Assembly (NCBI GenBank): GCA_944380065.1
Contig: CALWGM010000105.1
Location: 19,628 to 83,627 of the forward strand
Direction: 5' to 3'
Length of the DNA: 64,000 nt
From: an uncultured Lachnospiraceae bacterium
GTDB lineage: Bacteria; Bacillota; Clostridia; Lachnospirales; Lachnospiraceae
In this document: in pieces, positions 19,644 to 27,071 of the stretch
Position numbering within the stretch: the stretch's first letter is position 1
Layout of the letters: the number at the start of each line of letters is the position of its first letter
The notes under the pieces: model-generated
The model's input: the letters and a program-made list of their open reading frames with translations, nothing else
What the model was told of the DNA's origin: nothing
Databases searched by the model: none
Translations under genes and position numbers: made by a program

Positions 19644-20461
19644 TGGAAAGAAAGATGTTTTTTATTGACCTGGATGGGACGACACTCCGGGATGATAAGA
19701 GTATCCCGGAAGAGAACACCCGCGCGATCCGGGAGGCGGTGGACGCAGGGCATTATGTTTCCATCGCCACCGGCCGGGCGCTGGTCAGCGCAAAAAAGGT
19801 GGCGGAGCGTCTGGGGATGATGCGCAGAGGATGTTTCCTGATCTCTTTTAACGGGGCGATCATCTACGACCTGTCAGACCTGAGCCTGCTGCGGGATTTG
19901 CGGCTGCCGGATGAGACGGCAGGGTATCTGCTGTCGGAGGCCGGGAAAGCAGGGCTTTATATGCAGGCCTACAGTGAGACAAAGGTTCTGGCGCCGTATC
20001 TCTGCGAGGATCTTCTGTATTACAGCGGCAGGAACAAGGTGGACTATGACATTATCCCGGATCTGTACCGGAAAAAGGAGATCCACACGCCCAAGGTACT
20101 GCTGGTTTCCATGGAGGATCCTCAGGCGCTGGCGGAATTCCGGCGGGAGCACAGGGAATGGGAGCAGGGCAGGTGCGTCAGCTTCTTTTCCTGCCCCCAG
20201 TACCTGGAATATTGTCCGCTGGGGGCTACCAAAGCGGACGGGATTGCCTTTTTTGAAGAAAGACTGGGGATTGCCCATGAGAATACCATTGCTGTGGGGG
20301 ACGAGGACAACGACGCGGCGATGATCCGCTATGCGGGAACCGGGGTTGTGATGAAAAACGGCAATGAGGCGGTGAAGCCTCTGGCGGATTACATCACGAC
20401 CCGGGACAACAATCACGGCGGCCTGGCTGAGGTGATCAGACGGTACGGCGGGCCTGTTTGA
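19643..20461 (+). CDS. Cof-type HAD-superfamily phosphatase
   Basis: A 272-residue HAD hydrolase of the C2-cap (Cof) class. Motif I is FFIDLDGTTL at the N-terminus with nucleophile Asp, motif II is within YVSIATGRA, and motif IV is GDEDNDAAMI near residue 220. Enzymes of this class dephosphorylate sugar phosphates, PLP or flavin nucleotides; the substrate cannot be predicted. I chose ATG at 19643 because it overlaps the upstream stop and has GCGGAG ahead of it, although the frame stays open further upstream inside the chorismate mutase gene. The 3' end overlaps the convergent PHP gene by 26 bp. Confidence 0.85.
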   Translation: MERKMFFIDLDGTTLRDDKSIPEENTRAIREAVDAGHYVSIATGRALVSAKKVAERLGMMRRGCFLISFNGAIIYDLSDLSLLRDLRLPDETAGYLLSEAGKAGLYMQAYSETKVLAPYLCEDLLYYSGRNKVDYDIIPDLYRKKEIHTPKVLLVSMEDPQALAEFRREHREWEQGRCVSFFSCPQYLEYCPLGATKADGIAFFEERLGIAHENTIAVGDEDNDAAMIRYAGTGVVMKNGNEAVKPLADYITTRDNNHGGLAEVIRRYGGPV

Positions 20462-21287
20462 TCTGATCCAGGAATTCACGGGGAACCCGCAGGTTCCCGC
20501 GGCCGGTGCCCAGATGGATATAGGGCTTGTTGGAGCCGTGGAAATCTGAGCCGCCGGAGAGGAGCAGATGGTACTTTTCTGCAATCTCCCGGTAGTCCTT
20601 CTCATCGGAACCCTGGTTGCAGGAGTAGACGGCCTCAATGCCGTCCAGGCCTGCGGCGGCCAGTTCCCCAATCATACGGAGCAATACCCCGCGGCTCAGC
20701 CTGTAGAGACAGGGGTGGGCTAAAATGGCCGTGCCGCCTGCCGCATGGATCAGTTCCACAGCCTGCACGGGGGTGATCTTATAACGGTCGACAAAACAGG
20801 GGCAGCCGTCGCCGATATATTTTTCAAAGACGGTTTTTACATCTTTGACCTGCCCGGTGTCCGCTAAATAGCGGGCAATGTGCGGCCGGGCAATGACGGA
20901 ACCGGGATTGCGGCGGTAGATCTCCTCCGCGCTGATGGAAAAGCCGGCTTCCCGCAGCCTGTCGATGATTTTTAAGTTCCGGTTGTCGCGGCTGTCTACA
21001 AAAGCGCGGAGCTGTTCGGTGAGAACCGGCGTGTCAGGATCAATATAGAGCCCCACCACATGGATCTCTGTCTCCTCATATTCGGTGGAAAGCTCAATGC
21101 CGGGAACCACTTCCAGGCCGCAGGCCTTTCCGGCCTCCATGGCTTCCATGATCCCGCTTACGGAATCATGGTCCGTAATGGCGATGGCCGCAAGGCCGGC
21201 CTTTTTTGCTTCCAGCACCAGCTCAGAGGGGGTCAGCGTCCCGTCGGAGGCGGTGGAGTGGGTGTGCAGATCAATATAGGTTTCCAT
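20436..21287 (-). CDS. PHP-domain phosphoesterase (RNase AM / YciV-like)
   Basis: A 283-residue PHP-fold metal-dependent phosphoesterase. Metal motifs appear in order: DLHTHSTASDGTLTP at residues 6-20, AITDHDSVSG near 38, ILAHPCLY near 193 and GGSDFHGSNKP near 245. The family includes 3',5'-nucleotide bisphosphate phosphatases and 5'-3' exonucleases acting on short RNA (RNase AM). It is a single-gene minus-strand unit, convergent with and overlapping the HAD gene. The ATG at 21287 has GAAGGGATATT upstream on the minus strand. Confidence 0.85.
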   Translation of the reverse strand: METYIDLHTHSTASDGTLTPSELVLEAKKAGLAAIAITDHDSVSGIMEAMEAGKACGLEVVPGIELSTEYEETEIHVVGLYIDPDTPVLTEQLRAFVDSRDNRNLKIIDRLREAGFSISAEEIYRRNPGSVIARPHIARYLADTGQVKDVKTVFEKYIGDGCPCFVDRYKITPVQAVELIHAAGGTAILAHPCLYRLSRGVLLRMIGELAAAGLDGIEAVYSCNQGSDEKDYREIAEKYHLLLSGGSDFHGSNKPYIHLGTGRGNLRVPREFLDQIKQARRTV

Positions 21288-21390
21288 TTGTAATATCCCT
21301 TCTGTTTGCTATGTGTTTTGACAGTAAGTATTATGGGATGAAGCACCGGATTTTGCAAGAAAAACTTTTGTGAAAACCTGAAAAAAACAC

Positions 21391-21419
21391 TTGACGGAAG
21401 CGGTACAATGTGGTATTTT
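21391..21419 (+). promoter_or_regulatory. Promoter of infC-rpmI-rplT
   Basis: TTGACG (21391-21396), 17-bp spacer, TATTTT (21414-21419) preceded by TG, i.e. a sigma-A-type promoter with an extended -10. It lies about 150 bp upstream of infC and creates a long leader. Confidence 0.7.
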
Positions 21420-21439
21420 ACTGATGTTGCAAAAAACAA

Positions 21440-21547
21440 AGTAGGGTATCCACTCTCACCCCGGCACGAGCGAGTGACCGACGGTTTATATTTCAAGATT
21501 TTTTGTATTTTGATTTGATTGTGGATAGTCTGCCTATCCACTTTTTT
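21440..21547 (+). promoter_or_regulatory. Attenuator leader of infC operon (L20-leader-like)
   Basis: An intrinsic terminator lies immediately before infC: GTGGATAG (21521-21528), loop TCTGC, CTATCCAC (21534-21541), then six T. An upstream segment TATCCAC (21447-21453) is exactly complementary to GTGGATA (21521-21527), the 5' half of that stem, so the RNA can form either the terminator or an antiterminator. Between them are short GC-rich stems. In Firmicutes the infC-rpmI-rplT operon is autogenously controlled by ribosomal protein L20 binding such a leader; the sequence class here fits, but I cannot score it against the Rfam model. Confidence 0.75.
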
Positions 21548-21568
21548 AGTTTATGGAGGTACAAAGCC

Positions 21569-22075
21569 ATTAGCGAGTTACAGATTAATGAACAGATCAG
21601 AGACCGAGAAGTTCGTGTTGTTTCCGCAGATGGTGCTCAGCTGGGTATCATGTCTGCGAGAGATGCGTACAGGATGGCACAGGAGGCAGAGCTTGACCTG
21701 GTCAAGATTGCGCCCAACGCAAAACCGCCTGTGGTAAAGATCATTGATTACGGAAAATTCCGTTATGAGCAGAGCCGTAAGGAAAAAGAGGCCCGTAAGA
21801 AGCAGAAAACAGTCGAGATCAAGGAAGTGCGGTTATCTCCCAACATTGATACCAATGACCTGAATACCAAAGTAAACGCAGCCAGAAAGTTCATTTCGAA
21901 AGGGGATAAGGTAAAGGTTTCCCTTCGTTTCCGTGGACGTGAGATGGCACATGTGCAGAACAGCAGGCATATTCTGGATGATTTTGCGGAGTCGCTTGCT
22001 GATATTGCAGTAGTGGAGAAGGCGCCGAAGATGGAAGGCCGCAGCATGACCATGGTCATGGGCCAGAAACGTTAG
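21569..22075 (+). CDS. infC: Translation initiation factor IF-3 with AUU start
   Basis: A 168-residue initiation factor that binds the 30S subunit and discriminates start codons. The two domains and linker are visible: LQINEQIRDREVRVV at the N-terminus, a Lys/Arg-rich linker (KEKEARKKQKT) near 75, and a C-terminal domain ending ERKAPKMEGRSM-like. No ATG, GTG or TTG sits at the family start position. Instead ATT at 21569 lies 8 bases after a perfect GGAGGT (21555-21560), and the protein then begins I-S-E-L-Q-I-N-E-Q, the usual N-terminus. AUU initiation of infC is known in many bacteria and lets IF-3 repress itself. Annotation pipelines may pick an upstream start and add a false N-terminal extension. 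Confidence 0.93.
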   Translation: MSELQINEQIRDREVRVVSADGAQLGIMSARDAYRMAQEAELDLVKIAPNAKPPVVKIIDYGKFRYEQSRKEKEARKKQKTVEIKEVRLSPNIDTNDLNTKVNAARKFISKGDKVKVSLRFRGREMAHVQNSRHILDDFAESLADIAVVEKAPKMEGRSMTMVMGQKR

Positions 22076-22099
22076 ACTATTAGACAGGAGGAATTCATT

Positions 22100-22297
22100 A
22101 TGCCGAAAATGAAAACAAGCAGGGCAGCTGCAAAACGTTTTAAAAAGACTGGGACAGGAAAGTTAAAAAGAAATAAAGCTTACAAGAGCCACATTTTAAC
22201 AAAGAAATCTCCTAAGAGAAAGAGAAACTTAAGAAAATCTGCAATCACTGATTCTACCAATGTAAAGAACATGAAGAAGATTTTACCGTATCTGTAA
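22100..22297 (+). CDS. rpmI: Large-subunit ribosomal protein L35
   Basis: A 65-residue very basic protein ([20 protein letters not shown]...) matching bL35 in length and sequence pattern. AGGAGG (22085-22090) precedes the ATG. It lies between infC and rplT in the canonical operon and shares their leader control. Confidence 0.97.
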   Translation: MPKMKTSRAAAKRFKKTGTGKLKRNKAYKSHILTKKSPKRKRNLRKSAITDSTNVKNMKKILPYL

Positions 22298-22320
22298 TTT
22301 TGAGTTAGGAGGAAGATGAA

Positions 22321-22677
22321 ATGGCAAGAATTAAAGGCGGCTTAAATGCCAAGAAAAAACATAACAGAGTTTTAAAACTGGCGAAAGGTTACAGAGGAGC
22401 CAGATCCAAACAGTACAGAGTAGCAAAACAGTCTGTCATGAGAGCGCTTACCAGCTCCTACGCAGGCAGAAAACAGAGAAAGAGACAGTTCAGACAGCTG
22501 TGGATCGCGCGTATCAACGCAGCAGCCAGAATGAACGGCCTTTCCTACAGCAAGTTTATGTATGGCCTGAAGCTGGCAGATATCGAGATCAACCGTAAGA
22601 TGCTGGCAGAGATGGCTGTCAACGACGCGGACGGATTTGCAGCTTTGGTAGAAGCGGCAAAAGCGAAATTAGCTTAA
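22321..22677 (+). CDS. rplT: Large-subunit ribosomal protein L20
   Basis: A 118-residue basic protein ([20 protein letters not shown]...; [19 protein letters not shown]) of the bL20 family. It is needed early in 50S assembly and in Firmicutes it represses its own operon by binding the infC leader. AGGAGGAAG precedes the ATG. A strong hairpin follows the gene at 22699-22726. Confidence 0.97.
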   Translation: MARIKGGLNAKKKHNRVLKLAKGYRGARSKQYRVAKQSVMRALTSSYAGRKQRKRQFRQLWIARINAAARMNGLSYSKFMYGLKLADIEINRKMLAEMAVNDADGFAALVEAAKAKLA

Positions 22678-22698
22678 GTATGGACTTTTCTGTGCGGA

Positions 22699-22726
22699 GC
22701 CGGAGGGAATCTGTTCCCTTTCCGGC
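22699..22726 (+). other. Hairpin after rplT
   Basis: GCCGGA-GGGAA pairs with TTCCC-TCCGGC around a TCTG loop with a small T bulge. No T-tract follows, so it is more likely an mRNA 3'-end stabiliser or a Rho/processing site than a classical terminator. Confidence 0.45.
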
Positions 22727-22803
22727 GCCGTGTGAAAGGGCATACCGGGGCGAAAGATCTGCCGTCAGCCTGGCAGAATAAAAAATTTGAAAAAAATGAA
22801 AAA

Positions 22804-22837
22804 ATATGTTGACAACACATCAACATATGTGTATAAT
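22804..22837 (+). promoter_or_regulatory. Consensus promoter of the tRNA-Glu pair with overlapping palindrome
   Basis: TTGACA (22809-22814), 17 bp, TATAAT (22832-22837): a perfect sigma-A consensus 12 bp before the first tRNA. The -35 and spacer are covered by a 9-bp inverted repeat, ATATGTTGA (22804-22812) and TCAACATAT (22820-22828), separated by 7 bp. The palindrome could be an operator. Confidence 0.85.
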
Positions 22838-22849
22838 TCTCTTTGTTGC

Positions 22850-22921
22850 GGTTCGTTGGTCAAGCGGTTAAGACGCCGCCCTCTCACGGCGGAAACAGGG
22901 GTTCGATTCCCCTACGAACTG
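22850..22921 (+). tRNA. tRNA-Glu (anticodon CTC), copy 1
   Basis: The cloverleaf is complete: acceptor GGTTCGT / ACGAACT (G1-U72 wobble), 3-bp D stem GTC/GAC, anticodon stem CCGCC/GGCGG with loop CTCTCAC giving anticodon CTC, T arm AGGGG-TTCGATT-CCCCT, discriminator G. It is 72 nt and CCA is not encoded. It reads GAG codons. A second identical copy starts 104 bp downstream. Confidence 0.93.
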
Positions 22922-22953
22922 TTCGCTTGAAAAAGCGGTTCACAAATAAATAT

Positions 22954-23025
22954 GGTTCGTTGGTCAAGCGGTTAAGACGCCGCCCTCTCACGGCGGAAAC
23001 AGGGGTTCGATTCCCCTACGAACTG
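22954..23025 (+). tRNA. tRNA-Glu (anticodon CTC), copy 2
   Basis: Base-for-base identical to the copy at 22850, with a different 32-bp spacer. No separate promoter is visible between them, so both are probably processed from one transcript. A T-rich run (TTCTGTTTTTTTATA) follows directly and may help end transcription. Confidence 0.93.
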
Positions 23026-23059
23026 TTCTGTTTTTTTATAAAACAGCCCAACCCCAAAG

Positions 23060-23090
23060 ATACCGGATGCCCGAAAGGGTATCCGGTATT
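23060..23090. terminator. Bidirectional hairpin between tRNAs and the DUF368 gene
   Basis: ATACCGGAT-GCCC-GAAA-GGGT-ATCCGGTAT, a 13-bp stem with one G-U pair and a GAAA tetraloop, followed by TTTC on + and by CTTTGG on -. It lies at the 3' side of both flanking units. A near copy occurs at 24139-24174. Confidence 0.6.
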
Positions 23091-23165
23091 TCTGTGTGCG
23101 CCCGGCGGGCGCGCGTCAGACAGGGGGAGGGCGATCCCCTCCCCCTGTCTGATGTATGTAGTTAT

Positions 23166-24017
23166 TTATGGGGTATCTACTTTGATCCGGCTGTTGAACC
23201 GATCCAGAAGCAGGGCGGCCAGGATGCCGGCTAACATACAGATCAGGTTGATGAAAACAGCTTCCGGGCTGGAAAAACCGGAGAATGGAATGGTCATGAT
23301 GGTTGCCGCAATGACAATGCCGATGATCCCGTGGAACGCCAGGCAGTAAAAGTTGTCGAACAGCGCGTTGATGGCTTTGGACAGACAGATGACTGTGATA
23401 ATGGCGCCGATGGCTCCCGGAATCAGGATATTCATGTCAACATGGCCGATGCCGTCCACAAACGGGGTATACAGTCCCAGGGGCATCAGCAGCGTGGAAA
23501 AGCTCATGCCGGGGGCAATGACGCTGAGCGCCAGGCAGAAACCGGAAAACAGGTACCAGAGGAAGTTGGGCTCCACCTGGATAGCTGTCATCTGCAGACC
23601 GATCAGGATGGCGAAGATTGCCGCCATACAGGCAAACATGGGGATGAAAGCCCCTTTCCGGCGGCCCTTCTCGTTGGCCTCGCGGAACAGGGAGGGAAGC
23701 ATCCCGGTGATCAGGCCGATAAAGACGCAGACGGAGGGATCGGGGTATTTTTCCAGGAAAAAGGCCAGGATGTTTGCTACCCCCAGGAAACCGATGATCC
23801 CGCCCAGGATTACCGGGATCAGGGGAGGGACATGGGTCTTAAAATTCTTTACCGGATGGGACAGAAGCTCCATGATCGGTTTGTAGATGCCGAAGATCAC
23901 GCCCAGTACCCCGCCGGAAATCCCCGGCAGCACAGCGCCCAGGCCGATGACTACGCCCTGCAGGACGCGGATCAGGAAAAACTTCGATCCTCCGCGTTGG
24001 TTTTGTTTCTGATGCAT
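23166..24017 (-). CDS. DUF368 polytopic membrane protein
   Basis: A 283-residue integral membrane protein with about eight hydrophobic helices and the DUF368 N-terminal signature GVVIGLGAVLPGISGGVLGV plus a second PGMSFSTLLMPLGLY repeat near residue 165; the two similar segments suggest an internally duplicated transporter-like fold. Some DUF368 proteins are proposed to move polyprenyl-phosphate carriers across the membrane, which I recall from recent literature; the local context does not test this. I start at ATG 24017 because AAAGGA precedes it and the remaining upstream codons lack membrane or conserved character. Similar hairpins flank the gene on both sides. Confidence 0.88.
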   Translation of the reverse strand: MHQKQNQRGGSKFFLIRVLQGVVIGLGAVLPGISGGVLGVIFGIYKPIMELLSHPVKNFKTHVPPLIPVILGGIIGFLGVANILAFFLEKYPDPSVCVFIGLITGMLPSLFREANEKGRRKGAFIPMFACMAAIFAILIGLQMTAIQVEPNFLWYLFSGFCLALSVIAPGMSFSTLLMPLGLYTPFVDGIGHVDMNILIPGAIGAIITVICLSKAINALFDNFYCLAFHGIIGIVIAATIMTIPFSGFSSPEAVFINLICMLAGILAALLLDRFNSRIKVDTP

Positions 24018-24138
24018 AGGTGTTTGAGTCCTTTCTTTTTTGGATTTGTGTTCTGCCTTATCACCGGCAGTGTATGAAAAGCATACCATAAACGGTTCTG
24101 CCCGGCAACTGTTTTGCTTTAGCGCGGCTGGCAACTGC

Positions 24139-24174
24139 AAAATACCGGATGCCAGCAGGGGTATCCGGTATTTT
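24139..24174. terminator. Bidirectional terminator-like hairpin upstream of DUF368
   Basis: AAAATACCGGAT (24139-24150) pairs perfectly with ATCCGGTATTTT (24163-24174), extended by GCC/GGG; A and T runs make it terminator-like on both strands. It lies in the 220-bp gap between cotJC and DUF368 (both minus) and resembles the hairpin at 23060. Confidence 0.65.
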
Positions 24175-24237
24175 GCCTGCCCGGTATGGGCGGGGAAACG
24201 CCCGCGCCTGTGATGGCGCTGCGGTCAGGCGGAAGAA

Positions 24238-24843
24238 TTATTTCGGGTCACAGCCAAACGCCGGATTGACAGCGTAGAAATTCTTCGCGTCCAGATGTTC
24301 CGTCGCGATGCGGAGCGCCTCGCCGAAGCGCTGGAAATGGACGATTTCCCTGGCGCGCAGGAAACGGATCGGGTCGCAGATTTCCGGGTCTTTGATCAGA
24401 CGCAGGATGTTGTCATACGTGGTCCGCGCCTTCTGTTCGGCTGCCAGATCCTCTGTCAGATCGGTGATGGGATCTCCCTTGGACTGGTATTCGCAGGCGT
24501 TCTGCGGGATCCCGCCGGCCGCCATGGGCCAGAGCCCCAGGGTATGATCCACATAGTAAGTGTCAAAACCGCTGCGTTTGATTTCTTCAGGAGTCAGATC
24601 CTGGGTCAGCTGTTTGACGATGGCGCAGATCATCTCCATATGCGCCAGTTCTTCCGTTCCGATATCCGTCAGCAGTCCCGCTACTTCCCTGTACGGCATG
24701 GCGTATCTCTGAGAGAGATAGCGCAGGGAGGCGGACAGCTCCCCGTCCGGCCCGCCAAACTGCGAGATGATGATCTGGGCGGCTTTCGGGTCACATTTTG
24801 TGATCTTCACCGGATACTGCAGTCTTTTTTCATAATTCCACAT
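24238..24843 (-). CDS. cotJC: Spore coat manganese-catalase-like protein CotJC
   Basis: A 201-residue ferritin-like four-helix protein of the manganese catalase family. Metal-ligand motifs are ELSASLRYLSQRY near residue 35, GTEELAHMEMI near 65, EDLAAEQKART near 132 and AREIVHFQRFGEAL near 165, all intact. In spore-formers CotJC is assembled into the inner coat with CotJA. It is the last gene of a minus-strand operon; its ATG immediately follows the cotJB stop codon. Confidence 0.93.
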   Translation of the reverse strand: MWNYEKRLQYPVKITKCDPKAAQIIISQFGGPDGELSASLRYLSQRYAMPYREVAGLLTDIGTEELAHMEMICAIVKQLTQDLTPEEIKRSGFDTYYVDHTLGLWPMAAGGIPQNACEYQSKGDPITDLTEDLAAEQKARTTYDNILRLIKDPEICDPIRFLRAREIVHFQRFGEALRIATEHLDAKNFYAVNPAFGCDPK

Positions 24844-25137
24844 TTAATAAAACCCCCTTTCCCAGGGCCAGGGCTGCGAGGCCCATTTCCAGATAGTTCC
24901 GTCCTGGCCGCAAAACTGGGTCAGGGGTCCGTATTTGTCTTCGTATTCCGCGGAAACTTTATGATACATCCGGTTCATCTGACGGTAATAGTCAAGCGCA
25001 TCCGGATCGTCCGGATGGGTATCTAAAAACAGTGTGATTTCGCTCAGGGCAAAACCAAATTGGGTGACTGCATTTAACAGCCGCAGCCGGTCTGCGCGGC
25101 TGCACTGGCCGCAGGTGGCAGAATTGGATAGATTCAT
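24844..25137 (-). CDS. cotJB: Spore coat protein CotJB
   Basis: A 97-residue small coat protein with the family features LLNAVTQFGFALSEITLFLDTHP and the aromatic C-terminus IWKWASQPWPWERGFY. I chose ATG at 25137 rather than TTG at 25143 because GGAGGT lies 8 bases before it and its ATGA overlaps the cotJA stop, indicating coupled translation. It is the middle gene of cotJABC. Confidence 0.92.
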   Translation of the reverse strand: MNLSNSATCGQCSRADRLRLLNAVTQFGFALSEITLFLDTHPDDPDALDYYRQMNRMYHKVSAEYEDKYGPLTQFCGQDGTIWKWASQPWPWERGFY

Positions 25138-25331
25138 CCGCAATTACCTCCGCAGAATGGTTTGGTCAGTTCGGGAAAAATAGTCCCGGTCCGGAGCGCC
25201 TGGTCCAGGTCGAGGGTACGGCCGAACCGCTGCCAGGGAACGTAGGCCATGGCAACCGGCATGCGGTCGATGCCAGAGCGCAGATCATTTTGTGTACACA
25301 GATTTGAAGTGTTTCCTGTATTGCAATGCAA
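25134..25331 (-). CDS. cotJA: Spore coat-associated protein CotJA
   Basis: A small Cys-rich coat protein with the core MPVAMAYVPWQRFGRTLDLD and a C-terminal CGGNCG. No ATG is available before the conserved core. TTG at 25331 is the best start because GGAAAGG lies about 9 bases upstream; an alternative TTG at 25349 has no ribosome site. It is the first gene of cotJABC and is expected to be expressed in the mother cell. Confidence 0.85.
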   Translation of the reverse strand: MHCNTGNTSNLCTQNDLRSGIDRMPVAMAYVPWQRFGRTLDLDQALRTGTIFPELTKPFCGGNCG

Positions 25332-25370
25332 GGCTGAATTCCTTTCCAATCAATTTAATATATTGTATGC

Positions 25371-25399
25371 ATTGTATTTTATTCAGTGCGCAGATATTT
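25371..25399 (-). promoter_or_regulatory. SigE-like sporulation promoter of cotJABC
   Basis: On the minus strand, AAATATC (25399-25393) and AATACAAT (25378-25371) are separated by 14 bp, resembling the SigE pattern (ATA-type -35, CATACAnT -10). cotJ is SigE-controlled in Bacillus, so the match is plausible. A second CATACAAT lies slightly downstream. Confidence 0.5.
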
Positions 25400-25403
25400 C
25401 CTG

Positions 25404-25432
25404 TTGACCGGAGGCACCGGGAAGACTAAAAT
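25404..25432 (+). promoter_or_regulatory. Promoter of the hydrogenase-helicase operon
   Basis: TTGACC (25404-25409), 17 bp, TAAAAT (25427-25432). It is back-to-back with the cotJ promoter. A TTGTATACAA palindrome (25432-25441) overlaps the expected transcription start. Confidence 0.65.
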
Positions 25433-25445
25433 TGTATACAAGAAA

Positions 25446-25463
25446 TTGATAATTATTTAACAA
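25446..25463 (+). promoter_or_regulatory. Rex-like redox operator
   Basis: TTGATAATTATTTAACAA matches the 18-bp Rex consensus TTGTTAA-N4-TTAACAA at 13 of 14 defined positions. It sits just downstream of the transcription start, where a bound repressor would block elongation. Rex senses NADH/NAD+ and controls fermentation and hydrogenase genes in Clostridia. Confidence 0.6.
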
Positions 25464-25568
25464 TATATGCCGGGCGGGACTCCGCACCGCACAGAGCCTG
25501 CCGCAGAGCGGCGGGCAGGGAGCGGCGGAAAAATACGCTTGCCCTGGCGTGGGAAAGGGGTTATATTT

Positions 25569-27071
25569 ATGAGAGGACTGCACACACAGGTTTCAGATTT
25601 GCGGAAGCATGTATTTGTGGAGATTGCGAGGATCGCCTATGAATCGGACAATGTGAAGGACGATATTGAGGCGATCCCCTACAAGCTGTCCCCGGACGAG
25701 GTGCCCAGGTTCCGGGAGAGCATTTACCGGGAACGGGCCATCAGCGCGGAGCGGGCCAGGCTGGCGATGGGGCTGTCTTTGCGTCCCCAGAATAAGCCGG
25801 TGCACATTACCAGCGGGCTGGAGGAGAGCACCATCGACCAGGTCTACTATGAGCCGCCGCTGATGCAGGTGATTCCGTCGGCGTGCAATGCCTGCGAGGA
25901 TAACGTATATGAGGTCAGCAACCTCTGCCGGAACTGCCTGTCCCATCAGTGCATGGAGGTTTGCCCCCGGGATGCGATTTCCCACGAAAACGGCCAGGCC
26001 CATATCGACCAGTCCAAATGTATCAAATGCGGCAAGTGCAAATCCGTCTGCCCGTATGACGCGATTGGACGGAGGGTGAGACCCTGTTCCCTGGCCTGCG
26101 GCGTGAACGCCATTGAGTCTGACCAGTATGGGCGGGCGGTGATCAACCAGGAGAAGTGTCTTTCCTGCGGAATGTGTATGGTGAATTGCCCGTTTGGGGC
26201 GATCGCTGATAAATCACAGATTTTCCAGCTGATCCGCTGCATGAAAAACGGCGGCGAGGTGATTGCGGAGATTGCTCCTGCCTACGTGGGACAGTTCGGG
26301 GCGGAGGCTACGCCGGAGAAAATCCATGCGGCCCTGCGGGAACTGGGATTTTCGAAGGTGTATGAGGTGGCTCTGGGGGCGGATATCGGCGCCGTGACAG
26401 AAGCTCATGACTATGTATACCATGTAAAAACAGGAAAGATCCCGTTTCTTCTGACTTCCTGCTGTCCTTCCTGGGCGATGCTGGCGAAAAAACAGTTTCC
26501 GGAAATCATCGACAGCGTGTCCAAGGAGCTGACACCCATGGTGGCCACCGCCCGCAGTATCAAAAAGGAGCATCCCAATGCCAGGGTGGTATTTATCGGT
26601 CCCTGCGCGGCGAAGAAGCTGGAGGCGATGCGCAGGACGGTTCGTTCGGATGTGGATTTTGTGATCACCTTTGAGGAGCTGGACGCCATGTTCACGGCCA
26701 GGGGAATTGATCCGGCCAGGATCGATCATGGAAAATATCTCCACGACGCTACGGCGGCCGGGCGCGGGTATGGTGTGGCAGGAGGCGTGGCAGACGCCAT
26801 TGTAAAATGTATCAACGAGTATTATCCCGGCACAGAGGTTCTTGTGGAACATGCGGAGGGGCTGGCGGACTGCCGGAAAGTCCTGATGCAGGCCAAGGCG
26901 GGGCGCAAAAACGGTTATCTGATCGAGGGTATGGGCTGCCCCGGCGGATGTGTGGCGGGAGCCGGGACATTGCTTCCGGTAGCCAATGCGAAAAAGGAGG
27001 TACAGAAGATCGTCCGGGATTCGACGAAGAAGCTGCCTCCGAAGGAACTGAGGAAGATTGAATTAAATTAA
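25569..27071 (+). CDS. [FeFe]-hydrogenase family protein, monomeric, atypical group (B-like)
   Basis: A 500-residue iron-sulfur protein. A helical N-terminus (residues 1-100) is followed by a Cys-rich segment (about 103-135), two ferredoxin-type [4Fe-4S] motifs (CIKCGKCKSVCP near 153 and CLSCGMCMVNCP near 198) and an H-cluster domain. H-cluster motifs: L1 TSCCPSW (near 297), L2 IGPCAAKK instead of MPCxxKxxE, L3 GMGCPGGCVAGAG instead of MACPGGCxxGGG; the four cluster cysteines are kept. This resembles the group B1/B3 type as I remember it, whose physiological direction is poorly known. The start ATG at 25569 has AAAGGGG upstream. Maturases (HydEFG) are not in the window. Its TAA overlaps the ATG of the helicase gene (TAATG). 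Confidence 0.85.
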   Translation: MRGLHTQVSDLRKHVFVEIARIAYESDNVKDDIEAIPYKLSPDEVPRFRESIYRERAISAERARLAMGLSLRPQNKPVHITSGLEESTIDQVYYEPPLMQVIPSACNACEDNVYEVSNLCRNCLSHQCMEVCPRDAISHENGQAHIDQSKCIKCGKCKSVCPYDAIGRRVRPCSLACGVNAIESDQYGRAVINQEKCLSCGMCMVNCPFGAIADKSQIFQLIRCMKNGGEVIAEIAPAYVGQFGAEATPEKIHAALRELGFSKVYEVALGADIGAVTEAHDYVYHVKTGKIPFLLTSCCPSWAMLAKKQFPEIIDSVSKELTPMVATARSIKKEHPNARVVFIGPCAAKKLEAMRRTVRSDVDFVITFEELDAMFTARGIDPARIDHGKYLHDATAAGRGYGVAGGVADAIVKCINEYYPGTEVLVEHAEGLADCRKVLMQAKAGRKNGYLIEGMGCPGGCVAGAGTLLPVANAKKEVQKIVRDSTKKLPPKELRKIELN

